From assembly GCF_001811425.1 (NCBI RefSeq), contig NZ_KV804703.1:100603-164602 (forward strand): a stretch of DNA of 64,000 nucleotides, given 5' to 3'. Source of the stretch: Peptoniphilus_A sp001811425 (lineage in GTDB: Bacteria; Bacillota; Clostridia; Tissierellales; Peptoniphilaceae). This document shows positions 44,680 to 53,767 of this stretch, one piece after another. A model generated the notes under the pieces. That model was not told the DNA's origin. It ran no database searches and saw only the letters and a program-made list of their open reading frames with translations. The position numbers and the translations under genes are program-made. Numbering within the stretch: the first letter of the stretch is position 1; each line of letters opens with the position of its first letter.

Positions 44680-44704
44680 AAAAAAACTGACTCAAGGAGC
44701 CAGT
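44680..44704 (-). terminator. Terminator of the pst-pho operon
   Basis: On the minus strand ACTGGCT, loop CCTTG, AGTCAGT and a T tract, about 95 bases past the phoR stop. Confidence 0.75.
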
Positions 44705-44799
44705 CTTTAAGGAGTTATTAAAATGCAAGAGCAAATTATTTTTAATTATATTTTACCTTTCTCTTTTGTCTTTTTATTTTACATTTTTACTTTATATTT

Positions 44800-46481
44800 T
44801 TAATTTTTTTCTCTTCTGTCTTTTCTCAAAATTATTTTGAAGCTCGTTCCCATGCCAAGCTTTGATGAAATTTCAAGCTTGCCATCAATGGACTGAAGAA
44901 CATGCTTAACTATGGAGAGTCCAAGGCCTGTGCCGCCAATTTTTCTTGACCTTGACTTGTCTACCCTATAAAATCTTTCGAAAATCCTTGCCAAGTCCTT
45001 TGATGGAATGCCTATGCCTGTGTCAACAATTGAAACTTCATAATTTTTTTCATCTTCAGAAATTTTTATGTCTAGCTTGCCGCCGTCCTTGTTGTATTTT
45101 AAGCCGTTATTTATAATGTTGGCAAAGAGCTCCCACATCATAGTCTTATTTTCATATACAAGTCCATCGCCTTCTAGGCTGACAGCAATATTTTTTTCGT
45201 CAATTAGATTTCTCTGTGCCCTTAAAATGTCCCTTATTAATTCATTTAATTTTATTTCTTCACGAGAGAAGGCCTCTTCACTTTCAAGACCAGATATTTT
45301 CATGATGTCTTCGATGAGGTTTAAGAGCCTCTTGGAATCATCATAAATAAGTTTATAAAATTCTTCCTTGTTGTCATCGTCAACCATTCCATTTACAAGA
45401 AGTTCTGAAAAACCACAAATTGATGTAAGAGGTGTCTTTAATTCGTGGCTTACATTGGAAGAAAATTCTTCACGAAGTCTCAAGGCTCTTATTTCTTCTG
45501 TCTCGTCGATGAATAATATTACTACGCCTCTGACTTTTTTGTCCTCGAAAACTGGATTGACATAAAATTTAAACTCTCTGTCCCCAATATTTGTAATGGA
45601 TTCCACAGAAGAACCCATGAGGGCGTCGTCAATTAGCTTTAAAAGGTCTTCGTCTCTTATTAAGTTTAAAATATTTTCTCCAATTAGATCTCTCTTGGAG
45701 TTAAAAGTTCCCTTGCAGAGTTATTTACAGAGAGCAAATTTTTATTTTCATCAATTATTATTAGTGACTCTTTCATATTTTTCAAAATTGTCTCAATGGT
45801 ATCCCTTTCTCTACTGATCTCTCTATAATTGTCCTTTATGGTCTTGTTTTGCTTATTTATCTTGTTGATAAAGGGACTGATCTCTGGAAACATATCTGTG
45901 TCAATAGTAAGCAAATCTTCATTTAAATTATTTAAAGGTTCAAAAGTTTTTTTAGTAAGTCTTCTTGAAACTACTGTGGCTATGGCAAAGACAAGTAGAG
46001 ACATTAAAATGTCTATGGGAAGAACTTTTCTGAAGGCGCCAAGGAGGTTGTCCATCTCCCTTGAAACCCTAAGTATGTTTCCGTCCTCAAGCCTTAAGCT
46101 TACATAGTAAAGGTCCTTGGATAGGGTGTTGGAATATCTTTCAATTTTTGCAAAGCCATTTTTTTGTGCCTTTATAACTTCAGGTCTGTCCTTGTGAGTT
46201 GGGAGAAACTTTGCATCTTGAGATGAATCGTAAACTACATCGCCATCTTCTTTTATGAGAGTAATCCTAAAGTCCCTCTTCTTTCTTGCCACATCATCTA
46301 AATAATTTTCGTCATCATCTATTTTGTTTAAAGTTTCGCCCATAGCGATGACTATATTTGAAAGGTCTTTGTTGGATCTGTCCACATAGACAGAGTAATA
46401 GATGAACATGGAGGCAATAGTAGAAAGAAAAAGTGTGAGAAGGGATATGCCCATGAGGTATCTAAAAAATCTTCTTTTCAT
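44800..46481 (-). pseudogene. phoR: PhoR phosphate sensor histidine kinase, one-base frameshift
   Basis: Restoring one base gives a 560-residue kinase. The N-terminal part (46481-45684) has two membrane helices (MGISLLTLFLSTIASMFIYY; about 150-170) around an external domain and the start of a PAS domain. Frame is lost in a run of four A (plus strand 45703-45706), where a fifth would restore NSKRDLIGENIL. The remainder (to 44800) has HisKA with SSNVSHELKTPLTS and HATPase with INNGLKYNKDGG and GTGLGLSIV. Every other feature is intact. Sequencing error, slippage or true loss are all possible. Last gene of the pst operon. Confidence 0.85.
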
Positions 46482-46482
46482 A

Positions 46483-47162
46483 TCAATCTTTCGTAGAAAG
46501 CATATAGCCCACGCCTCTTATTGTCTTTATATAATTTCTCTTGTCCTTTAATTTGTCGCGAAGAAGTTTTATGTGCATGTCCACAGTTCTTGTTTCGCCT
46601 TCATAATCGTAACCCCAAATGTAAGTTAGGAGTTTTTCACGAGAGATGACTATCTCCTTATTTAAAATTAAATATTTTAGAAGCTCATATTCTTTAAAGG
46701 TAAAGTCCACTTCTTCTCCATCAATTGTTACAACTCTCTTTAAGTTGTTCATGACAATGCCGCCAAACTCTAAAATATTTCTGTCCTTTTCACTTGTGCT
46801 TGCACGCCTTGCTATGGCACCAACTCTTGACAAAAGTTCCATTACAGAGAAGGGTTTTTTGATATAATCGTCGGCGCCGCCATCTAGGGCAGAGATTATA
46901 TCGTACTCAGAAGTCTTGGCTGTAATCATCATGACCCAAATATTTTTTGTGTCTTCCTTTTCCTTTAGCTTAGTCAAAATTTCTGTTCCATCAATGTCTG
47001 GAAGCATTATGTCAAGGAGGACAATGTCTGGTTTTTTTCGCTTAGCTTATCAAAAAAGTCCTTGCCATTTTCAAAGCAATGGACCTGGTAGCCCTTGCTC
47101 CTCAGTGAATATTCAATTAATTTTAAAATCGATGTGTCATCTTCTACTACATAAATTAGCAT
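46483..47162 (-). pseudogene. phoP: PhoP response regulator, one-base frameshift
   Basis: OmpR-family regulator whose full length would be 226 residues after adding one base. It starts MLIYVVEDDTSILKLIEYSL at 47162, after GAAGGATG, and loses frame in a run of seven A (plus strand T 47032-47038); an eighth would give SEKKPDIVLLDIMLPDIDG with phospho-Asp. From there ITAKTSEYDI and the winged helix (YELLKYLILNKEIVISREKL) are intact to 46483. An internal ATG could make a receiver-truncated protein. It would activate the pst operon through the boxes at 51347-51425. Confidence 0.85.
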
Positions 47163-47166
47163 TAAA

Positions 47167-47796
47167 TCATCCTTCTATAGAAAACATTACCCACTTCGCA
47201 ATATTAACAGCGTGATCTGCAATTCTCTCCAAATATTTTGCAATCATTATAAAATCTATGGCAGCTGCAGGATCAAAATCTGATTTAATTATATCAATTA
47301 ATTGGTCTCTTATCATCACAAAATAATTATCTATGACATCATCATCGTCTTCAATTTTTTCTGCAGAGTCCATGTCTAAATTTACAAAGGAGTCAATTGA
47401 CTTGTTTAAGAGAGCAGTTGTGGCTTCTGCCATTTGTTTTATGAGAGGAAATCTAGAAGTGTCGTAGTCATCAGGTAATATCATGCAAATGTCTGCTATG
47501 TCTCTTGCGTTGTCGCCAATTCTTTCCATGTCAGTGATCATTTTAAGTGCAGAGGACACTCTTCTTAAATCTCCTGCTGCTGGTTGTTGCTCTACAAAAA
47601 TTTTTAAGCATTGCTTTTGGATAATGCCTTCGTAGACATCTGTCCTCTCTTCATAATTTGAAACTTCTTCAGCAATTTTTTCGTCTTTTTCATCTAATAG
47701 GGAGATAGCCTTTTTTATTGCACTTTCATTTAGCATAGCCATCTCTAAAAGTAAGTTGTTTAAGTGTCTTAATTCTTCGTCAAATTTCTTTCTCAT
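47167..47796 (-). CDS. phoU: Phosphate signalling protein PhoU
   Basis: Two-repeat helical regulator of 209 residues linking Pst transport to PhoR. Each half contains the metal-binding E/DxxxD pattern: DMERIGDNARDIADI and AKYLERIADHAVNIAKW. Start overlaps the pstB stop; phoP follows after a few bases. Confidence 0.95.
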   Translation of the reverse strand: MRKKFDEELRHLNNLLLEMAMLNESAIKKAISLLDEKDEKIAEEVSNYEERTDVYEGIIQKQCLKIFVEQQPAAGDLRRVSSALKMITDMERIGDNARDIADICMILPDDYDTSRFPLIKQMAEATTALLNKSIDSFVNLDMDSAEKIEDDDDVIDNYFVMIRDQLIDIIKSDFDPAAAIDFIMIAKYLERIADHAVNIAKWVMFSIEG

Positions 47797-48551
47797 TAGC
47801 CGAACCTTCCTGTTACATATAATTCTGTCTTTTCTTCCCTTGGGTTTGTAAATATGTCAATAGTGTTTCCATATTCAACAATAACTCCGTGAAGGAAGAA
47901 GGCAGTCTTGTCAGAAATTCTTGAAGCTTGTTGCATATTGTGGGTAACCATTACTATTGTGTATTGTTCCTTTAATTCTTGTGCAAGGTCTTCAATCTTT
48001 CCTGTAGAAATTGGGTCAAGAGCAGATGTAGGTTCGTCCATTAAAATTACTTCAGGATTTACTGCTATGGCTCTTGCTATGCAAAGTCTTTGTTGTTGCC
48101 CACCTGATATTGAAAGGGCAGACTTTTTTAAATCGTCTTTTACTTCGTCCCAAATGGCAGCTTGCTTAAGTGAGGACTCAACAATTTCATCTAGGTCTGT
48201 TTTATTTTTTATGCCGTGAGTCTTTGGACCATAGGCTATATTTTCGTAGATGCTCATTGGAAAGGGGTTAGGTTGTTGAAATACCATTCCCACTCTTTTT
48301 CTAAGTTTATTTACATCATAATTCTTGGCGTAAATATCTTCGCCATCAAGGGTTATTTCTCCCTCTATTCTACAACCTACTACTAGGTCGTTCATTCTAT
48401 TTAAACATTTTAGTAAAGTTGACTTACCACAACCAGAAGGTCCAATAAAAGAAAGAATTTCATTTTCCCTAATGTCTAAATTAATATTGTGAAGTGCCTT
48501 AAAATCTCCATAGTATAAGTCGAGATCTTTGACATTCATCTTAGATTGCAT
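47796..48551 (-). CDS. pstB: Phosphate ABC transporter ATPase PstB
   Basis: ATPase of 251 residues. Walker A FIGPSGCGKSTLLKCLNRM, signature SISGGQQQRLCIARA, Walker B VILMDEPTSALDP, H-loop VTHNMQQ. ARISDKTAFFLHGVIVEYG is typical for PstB. Start and stop are contiguous with pstA and phoU. Confidence 0.97.
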   Translation of the reverse strand: MQSKMNVKDLDLYYGDFKALHNINLDIRENEILSFIGPSGCGKSTLLKCLNRMNDLVVGCRIEGEITLDGEDIYAKNYDVNKLRKRVGMVFQQPNPFPMSIYENIAYGPKTHGIKNKTDLDEIVESSLKQAAIWDEVKDDLKKSALSISGGQQQRLCIARAIAVNPEVILMDEPTSALDPISTGKIEDLAQELKEQYTIVMVTHNMQQASRISDKTAFFLHGVIVEYGNTIDIFTNPREEKTELYVTGRFG

Positions 48552-49432
48552 TATTCTACCTCCTTAAGTTTGTCTGCAAGTTTAGTTGATGACCAGTTGA
48601 TCAAGAGGACAAGTATCAAAAGCACCATGCCTGTTGCATAGGCTTCGCCCACATGTTTACCTTCAGATGATAGTACATACATGTGTAGGGCTAGGGTCCT
48701 TGATGATGATTTTAGTGATGCTGGAAGGGATGTTGCTGTTCCCAAAGTGTACATTAAAGCAGCAGTCTCGCCAACTACACGACCAACTGATAAAATTATT
48801 CCAGATAAAATTCCTGGAATGGCAACTGGAAGTACAACCTTAAAAATTGTTCTAAGCTTGCCTGCTCCCAGGGCAAAGGAACCTTGTCTTATTGATGGGT
48901 GAACTGACTTTAGGGCTTCTTCTGTTGCCCTCATTATAATTGGAAGAATCATAATGGATACAGTTAAAACACCAGATATTACTGAGAAGCCCATTTTTAG
49001 TTTTAAGCCAAAGAATAACATACCAAATAGTCCATAGACAATAGATGGAATGCCGGCAAGGGTTTCTGTTGCAAGCCTTATTGCCTTTACAAGTTTGTTT
49101 TCAAGGTCTGTGTATTCAACTAAGAATATGGCTGTGAAGATCCCTATTGGTGATGCAAATAAAATTGCAAGGACAACTGTAAGAAGAGTTGTAATTATTG
49201 CAGGTCCCATGGACACATTTTCTGTTGTGTAGTGTAGGGAAAGCATATCTGGTCTAAAGGATAAGGCTCCCTTAAAAACAACAAAGGCAACAATAAATAC
49301 AAGGACTGCAAAGGTCATGGCTGAAAAAAGTCTTGTTGTAATTCTATAAAAGGATAGTCCCTTTATAAAGTGAAGTCCCAATACTAGAGCGACAAAAAAT
49401 AATAATACGCCTATTGTGATATATTTAACCAT
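48551..49432 (-). CDS. pstA: Phosphate ABC transporter permease PstA
   Basis: Six-helix permease of 293 residues. EAA loop ALKSVHPSIRQGSFALGAGKLRT and GRVVGETAALMYTLG match PstA. Its start overlaps the pstC end by 8 bases. Confidence 0.95.
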   Translation of the reverse strand: MVKYITIGVLLFFVALVLGLHFIKGLSFYRITTRLFSAMTFAVLVFIVAFVVFKGALSFRPDMLSLHYTTENVSMGPAIITTLLTVVLAILFASPIGIFTAIFLVEYTDLENKLVKAIRLATETLAGIPSIVYGLFGMLFFGLKLKMGFSVISGVLTVSIMILPIIMRATEEALKSVHPSIRQGSFALGAGKLRTIFKVVLPVAIPGILSGIILSVGRVVGETAALMYTLGTATSLPASLKSSSRTLALHMYVLSSEGKHVGEAYATGMVLLILVLLINWSSTKLADKLKEVE

Positions 49433-50342
49433 TGTTTTCGCTCCTACTCTTTACTATAAAAAATCCAATATTGATTAGAAGAATGAAAATAAATAGGACT
49501 GCTGCAGTTGCTATAAGAGCTTGTCTGTGTTCGCCAGCTGCATAAGCCATTTCCATTACTATATTTGTAGTCATAGTTCTAATTCCCTTTAAAGGATTAA
49601 AAGTTAATCTCGTTTGATTTCCTGCTACTAATATTACTGCCATTGTTTCACCAATTGCACGACCGACTCCTAAAATTATTCCAGCAAAAATACCAGATTT
49701 TGCGGCCGGTACCATTACTCTTGTAATTGTTTCATCATGAGTTGCACCAAGAGAAAGTGAGCCTTGGTAAAAAGACTTAGGAACAGTTCTAAGAGATGCT
49801 TCTGCCATAGAAATTATTGTTGGCAAAACCATTATAAGAAGTAATATTGATGCAGATAACATATTCATACCTGTGCCTCCAAAAAGTGATCTGTTAATGG
49901 GCACGATTACTGTAAGGGCAAAGAAACCATATACAATTGAAGGTATGCCTGTCATAAGATTTAGGGCAGGTTTTAAAATTTTATAAATCTTTTTTGGACA
50001 ATCAAAGGCCAAATAACAAGCTACCATTATTGAAACTGGCACTGCTGCAATACATGACATAGCAGTGATTAAGACAGAGCCAATTATCATTGGTAGGATC
50101 CCATAAGAGGCTGGCACATTCATAGGTGTCCAAGCGTCGTTAAGGACAAAGTTTTTTACTCCAATTTTACCAATAAAACCAAAGGAGTCTTTGAAGATAA
50201 ATATACATATCAACAACAAAAAGAAGATTGACAGTATAGAGCAAATTAGGAAGAAATATTTAAATACTTCTTCCTTAGTAAATGCTTTTCTTTGGTTTTC
50301 TTTATGGAGTACTTTTTTATTAGTATCTTCCATTTTATTCAT
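49425..50342 (-). CDS. pstC: Phosphate ABC transporter permease PstC
   Basis: Six-helix permease of 305 residues. EAA loop ASLRTVPKSFYQGSLSLGAT and GRAIGETMAVILVAGN match PstC. The second ATG (50333, MEDTNKKVL) may be the true start, because an AGGA lies at a better distance; the difference is three residues. Confidence 0.95.
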   Translation of the reverse strand: MNKMEDTNKKVLHKENQRKAFTKEEVFKYFFLICSILSIFFLLLICIFIFKDSFGFIGKIGVKNFVLNDAWTPMNVPASYGILPMIIGSVLITAMSCIAAVPVSIMVACYLAFDCPKKIYKILKPALNLMTGIPSIVYGFFALTVIVPINRSLFGGTGMNMLSASILLLIMVLPTIISMAEASLRTVPKSFYQGSLSLGATHDETITRVMVPAAKSGIFAGIILGVGRAIGETMAVILVAGNQTRLTFNPLKGIRTMTTNIVMEMAYAAGEHRQALIATAAVLFIFILLINIGFFIVKSRSENNG

Positions 50343-50364
50343 TCCTATACCTATTTATTTACTA

Positions 50365-51291
50365 TTATTTGCTAGCTTCAGCCCAGTCAGTTAATTGGCC
50401 AGTGAAGATTTGTTTTAATTGATCCATTGTTAAGTCTTCGCAGCCATTTTCATTATTTACGATTACTGCGATACCATCTCTTGCGATTACTGTAAATTCA
50501 AGAGCTTTCTTTTCTTCGTCTTTAAGTTCTCTTGATGCCATACCAAGCTGTGCTGTTCCTTCCATAGCTGCAGTCATACCAGCAGAAGAACCGTTAGATT
50601 GAATGTCGATTTGAACCTTAGGGTTTTTAGCCTTGTAAGCTTCAGCAAGTTTTTCCATTAGAGGAGAAACTGAAGTTGAACCAGCAATTGTGATGTGTGC
50701 ATCATTGTCAGTTGCTTCGTAAGCTGCACCAGTTGCATCTCCAACATAACCTTCTTCTTCACAAATCTTTTGTCCTTCGTCAGACATGATGAATGTGATT
50801 AAATCTTTTGCCTTTGCATCTACATCAGCCTTGTAAGCTACATTAAATGGTCTTGCAAGTTTGTAGTCGCCAGATTTGATGTTTTCAGGAGTAGCTTCAA
50901 CGCCTTCAACTTTTACTGCCTTAACAGTTTCGTTTAAAGATCCTAGAGAGATATAACCAATAGATGCCTTGTCATTTTCAACAGTTGTAAGAACTGCATC
51001 AGTAGAAGATTGAACTGCTGCTTCAGCATAAGTGTTGTCGACTTCTTTGTCGCCGTCTTTTGTAAGAACGCCAGTAAGTTCAGTGAAGGCAGATCTTGTA
51101 CCTGACCCTTGTTCTCTTGAAATAACATTAATAGTTCCAAGATCAGCTGCGTTAGATCCCTTTTCTTCTTGTTTTGCATTTTCTTTTGGAGCATTTGCTG
51201 CTGCCTCTTCCTTCTTGTTTCCTCCACAAGCAACAAGAGATGCTGCTAAGGCAAGAATCATTCCAACTTTACCAATTTTTTTAATTTCCAT
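50365..51291 (-). CDS. pstS: Phosphate-binding lipoprotein PstS with circularly permuted domain order
   Basis: Lipoprotein of 308 residues; start 51291 follows AAGGAAG and yields the lipobox LVAC (Cys 22). Phosphate-binding motifs are all present but in the reverse of the usual order. The segment normally C-terminal (INVISREQGSGTRSAF, residues 54-69, then IGYISLGSL and FIMSDEGQKICEEEGYV) comes first. The segment normally N-terminal (ITIAGSTSVSPLMEKL, 200-215, QSNGSSAGMTAAMEG, MASREL, RDGIAVIVN, IFTGQLTDWAE) comes last. No frame or assembly break separates them. A circular permutation of the periplasmic-binding fold would explain it. First gene of pstSCAB-phoU-phoPR. Confidence 0.9.
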   Translation of the reverse strand: MEIKKIGKVGMILALAASLVACGGNKKEEAAANAPKENAKQEEKGSNAADLGTINVISREQGSGTRSAFTELTGVLTKDGDKEVDNTYAEAAVQSSTDAVLTTVENDKASIGYISLGSLNETVKAVKVEGVEATPENIKSGDYKLARPFNVAYKADVDAKAKDLITFIMSDEGQKICEEEGYVGDATGAAYEATDNDAHITIAGSTSVSPLMEKLAEAYKAKNPKVQIDIQSNGSSAGMTAAMEGTAQLGMASRELKDEEKKALEFTVIARDGIAVIVNNENGCEDLTMDQLKQIFTGQLTDWAEASK

Positions 51292-51331
51292 TATAATCTT
51301 CCTTTCAAATATAATTTTTAATTTCAAGGCT

Positions 51332-51425
51332 ATTATAAAAAGCCTTTGTAAATTTGAAAGATGGCTATTGTAAATTTCCTGTAAATTATTTTACAGAGTG
51401 TGAAAGAATGGTGAAAGTTTGTAAA
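51332..51425 (-). promoter_or_regulatory. PhoP boxes and promoter of the pst operon
   Basis: On the minus strand TTTACA stands at 51425-51420, 51385-51380, 51374-51369 and 51352-51347, the last three in an 11-base register (with CATCTT filling the missing turn), followed by TATAAT (51337-51332) 9 bases on. TTCACA variants lie between. Direct repeats of TT(T/A)ACA with 11-bp period are the known PhoP target in Gram-positives. Confidence 0.75.
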
Positions 51426-51510
51426 TTTTTCTTAAATAAATTTTTATTGGCTTAAAATTAATAAAATTCTTCATGTTTTTGTGAGCCATGGCAAAATTTT
51501 TTTCATCCCA

Positions 51511-51548
51511 TAAAAAAATAGAGTAGATGAGAAAAGATCTACTCTATT
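51511..51548 (-). terminator. proBA terminator
   Basis: AATAGAGTAGAT (51517-51528), 8-base loop, ATCTACTCTATT (51537-51548): perfect 12-bp stem with a T tract on the minus strand. Confidence 0.92.
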
Positions 51549-51587
51549 ATGCTTTCAATTAATATTTAATTTATTTCTATTAAAATT

Positions 51588-52844
51588 TTATTTCCTAAAT
51601 TCGCCGTGACCAAAAATTATATACTTGTAGCTTACAAGTTCATCTAAGCCCACAGGTCCCCTTGCGTGAAGCTTTTGCGTTGAGATGCCAAGCTCTGCTC
51701 CCTTGCCAAATTCTCCCCCGTCTGTAAATCTCGTGGAGGCATTTACATAGACGCAGGCTGAGTCGACGCCCTCTAAAAATTTCATGGCTCTCTCATAGGA
51801 TTTTGTTAGGATTGCTTCAGAGTGCCCCGTAGAATATCTTGTGATGTGGTCTATTGCCTGATCAACATCTTTTACAGTCTTGACAGAAAATTCGTAGTCA
51901 AGATATTCGCGACCAAAGTCATCTTCTGTGGCAGGCACTGCCTTTTTAAATTTAGGAAGAGATTTTTCGTCAGCGTGAACTTTAATCTTATATTTTTCCA
52001 CCACTTCATTTAACAAGTCATAAAACTTGTCTTCTAGATTTTCATTTACCACAAGAGATTCCATGGCATTGCAGACGCCAATTCTTTGAGTCTTGGCATT
52101 TTCAATAATCTTTATGGCATTTTCTATGTCCGCATCTTGGTCAACATAGATGTGACAATTGCCCACTCCAGTTTCAATTACAGGCACCTTGGCATTTTCC
52201 ACAACAGAATTAATAAGTGATGCTGAACCCCTTGGAAGTAAGAGGTCAACATAGCCCTTAAGTTGCATAAGTTCTTTTGAAGATTCTCTCGATGTGTCCT
52301 TAACAATTTGCACAAAATTTTCGTCGTAGCCAGCATTTTTTATGCCCAGCCTAATGGCATCTGCTATGGCAATGTTTGAATTTATTGATTCCTTGCCGCC
52401 GCGAAGAATTATGGCAGAAGATGCCTTTAGGGACAAGATTGCAGCATCAAGAGTTACATTTGGCCTTGACTCATAAATTATGGCAATGACTCCCATGGGA
52501 ACAGTTTTCTTTCCTATTAAAAGTCCTGCATAATTTTCTTCCATGGACAAAACCCTGCCCACTGGGTCCTTAAAGTCTATGACCTCATCAATGGACTTTG
52601 CCATGGCTTCAATTCTTCCCTCATTTAAAAGAAGTCTATCGATTAAGCCTTCAGGCATATTATTTTCTCTGCCCTTTTTTATGTCAATTTCATTTGCCTC
52701 TAAAATCTTTTTTCTTTCAGATAAGAGCGACTCCTTAATGGAGGCAAGCATCTTATTTTTTTCAGCTGTATTTAATTTTTTTAACTTGTAGGAAGCTTCC
52801 TTTGCAATTTTCCCAAGTTCTTTAACACTTAAAATAGGTTCCAA
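51588..52844 (-). CDS. proA: Glutamate-5-semialdehyde dehydrogenase (gamma-glutamyl phosphate reductase)
   Basis: Second step of proline synthesis; 418 residues. Catalytic Cys lies in RIGVCNAMESLVV; NADP region GVIAIIYESRPNVTLDAA and LLPRGSASL are typical. Starts with TTG at 52844 because AAGGAG stands ahead of it, overlapping the end of proB by 23 bases. proC is not in the window. Confidence 0.95.
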   Translation of the reverse strand: MEPILSVKELGKIAKEASYKLKKLNTAEKNKMLASIKESLLSERKKILEANEIDIKKGRENNMPEGLIDRLLLNEGRIEAMAKSIDEVIDFKDPVGRVLSMEENYAGLLIGKKTVPMGVIAIIYESRPNVTLDAAILSLKASSAIILRGGKESINSNIAIADAIRLGIKNAGYDENFVQIVKDTSRESSKELMQLKGYVDLLLPRGSASLINSVVENAKVPVIETGVGNCHIYVDQDADIENAIKIIENAKTQRIGVCNAMESLVVNENLEDKFYDLLNEVVEKYKIKVHADEKSLPKFKKAVPATEDDFGREYLDYEFSVKTVKDVDQAIDHITRYSTGHSEAILTKSYERAMKFLEGVDSACVYVNASTRFTDGGEFGKGAELGISTQKLHARGPVGLDELVSYKYIIFGHGEFRK

Positions 52845-53604
52845 TTTCTTCTCCTTTAACTATATCTCTAATTGTCTTCATGCTTTCGCCAGAGGCGATT
52901 ACAACTTCAATGTTTTTTTCTATGGCAAGCTTAGCAGCCTTGATCTTCGTCTGCATGCCACCTGTGCCGACCTTGGACTCAGTTTCCTTTGCCATGCCTT
53001 CCACACTATTTATGTCGTCAACCTGGTGTATTATCTTGGCGTCCTTATTTTTCCTAGGGTCGTCAGTGTAAAGGCCCTCAATATCTGTCAGCATTATTAA
53101 AAGATCTGCCTCCACCATTCTGGCAATCACTGCAGAAAGTGTGTCGTTATCGCCAAATTTTATTTCGTAAGTGGAAATTGTGTCGTTTTCATTTATTATT
53201 GGAATGGCGTTCATGCCCAAGAGCTTTTCAAAGGTGTTCTTGGCATTTTCTCTCATCTCGTCATCTTTTTCAATTTGCCTTGTGAGAAGTATTTGGGCAG
53301 AGTTGTAGCCATAGGAAATAAGTGACCTGTCGTAAATATTTGTAAGGGCAACTTGACCAACGGCTGCTGCCGCTTGTTTTTCTGAAGTCTCCTTTGGTCT
53401 TTGTTCTAAATTTAATTTTGCACGACCTGCTGCTATGGCACCAGAAGAAACTAAAATTACTTCCATGCCCCTGTTTTTTAAGTTTGCAATTTCAAAGCAA
53501 AGCTCGTCGATTTTTTGTAAATTTATTTTTCCATTGTCGTGAGTAATAGATGAAGAACCAACTTTTATCACGACTTTTTTTATTTCTTTTGAAAATTTTC
53601 TCAT
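52822..53604 (-). CDS. proB: Glutamate 5-kinase (no PUA domain)
   Basis: First step of proline synthesis; 260 residues. Amino-acid kinase motifs VVIKVGSSSIT, VSSGAIAAG, INENDTIS, FGDNDTLSA and VGTGGMQTKI. It stops after the kinase domain; the C-terminal PUA domain found in the 360-residue enzymes is absent, as in several Firmicutes. ATG 53604 is chosen for AAGGTG ahead of it. proA overlaps its end. Confidence 0.95.
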   Translation of the reverse strand: MRKFSKEIKKVVIKVGSSSITHDNGKINLQKIDELCFEIANLKNRGMEVILVSSGAIAAGRAKLNLEQRPKETSEKQAAAAVGQVALTNIYDRSLISYGYNSAQILLTRQIEKDDEMRENAKNTFEKLLGMNAIPIINENDTISTYEIKFGDNDTLSAVIARMVEADLLIMLTDIEGLYTDDPRKNKDAKIIHQVDDINSVEGMAKETESKVGTGGMQTKIKAAKLAIEKNIEVVIASGESMKTIRDIVKGEEIGTYFKC

Positions 53605-53767
53605 TTCAATCACCTTAGATATAATATACTTTAAAATTTTACTTTAGTAAATATTTTTTCTCTTTTACTGGGAAAAAGTAGGCTTTTAAATAAATTATCC
53701 CAGCATTTTAAATTTCTCTCCCTCTGAATTTGCCCTTATGCTATAATATCCTTGGAGTGTGATTATT

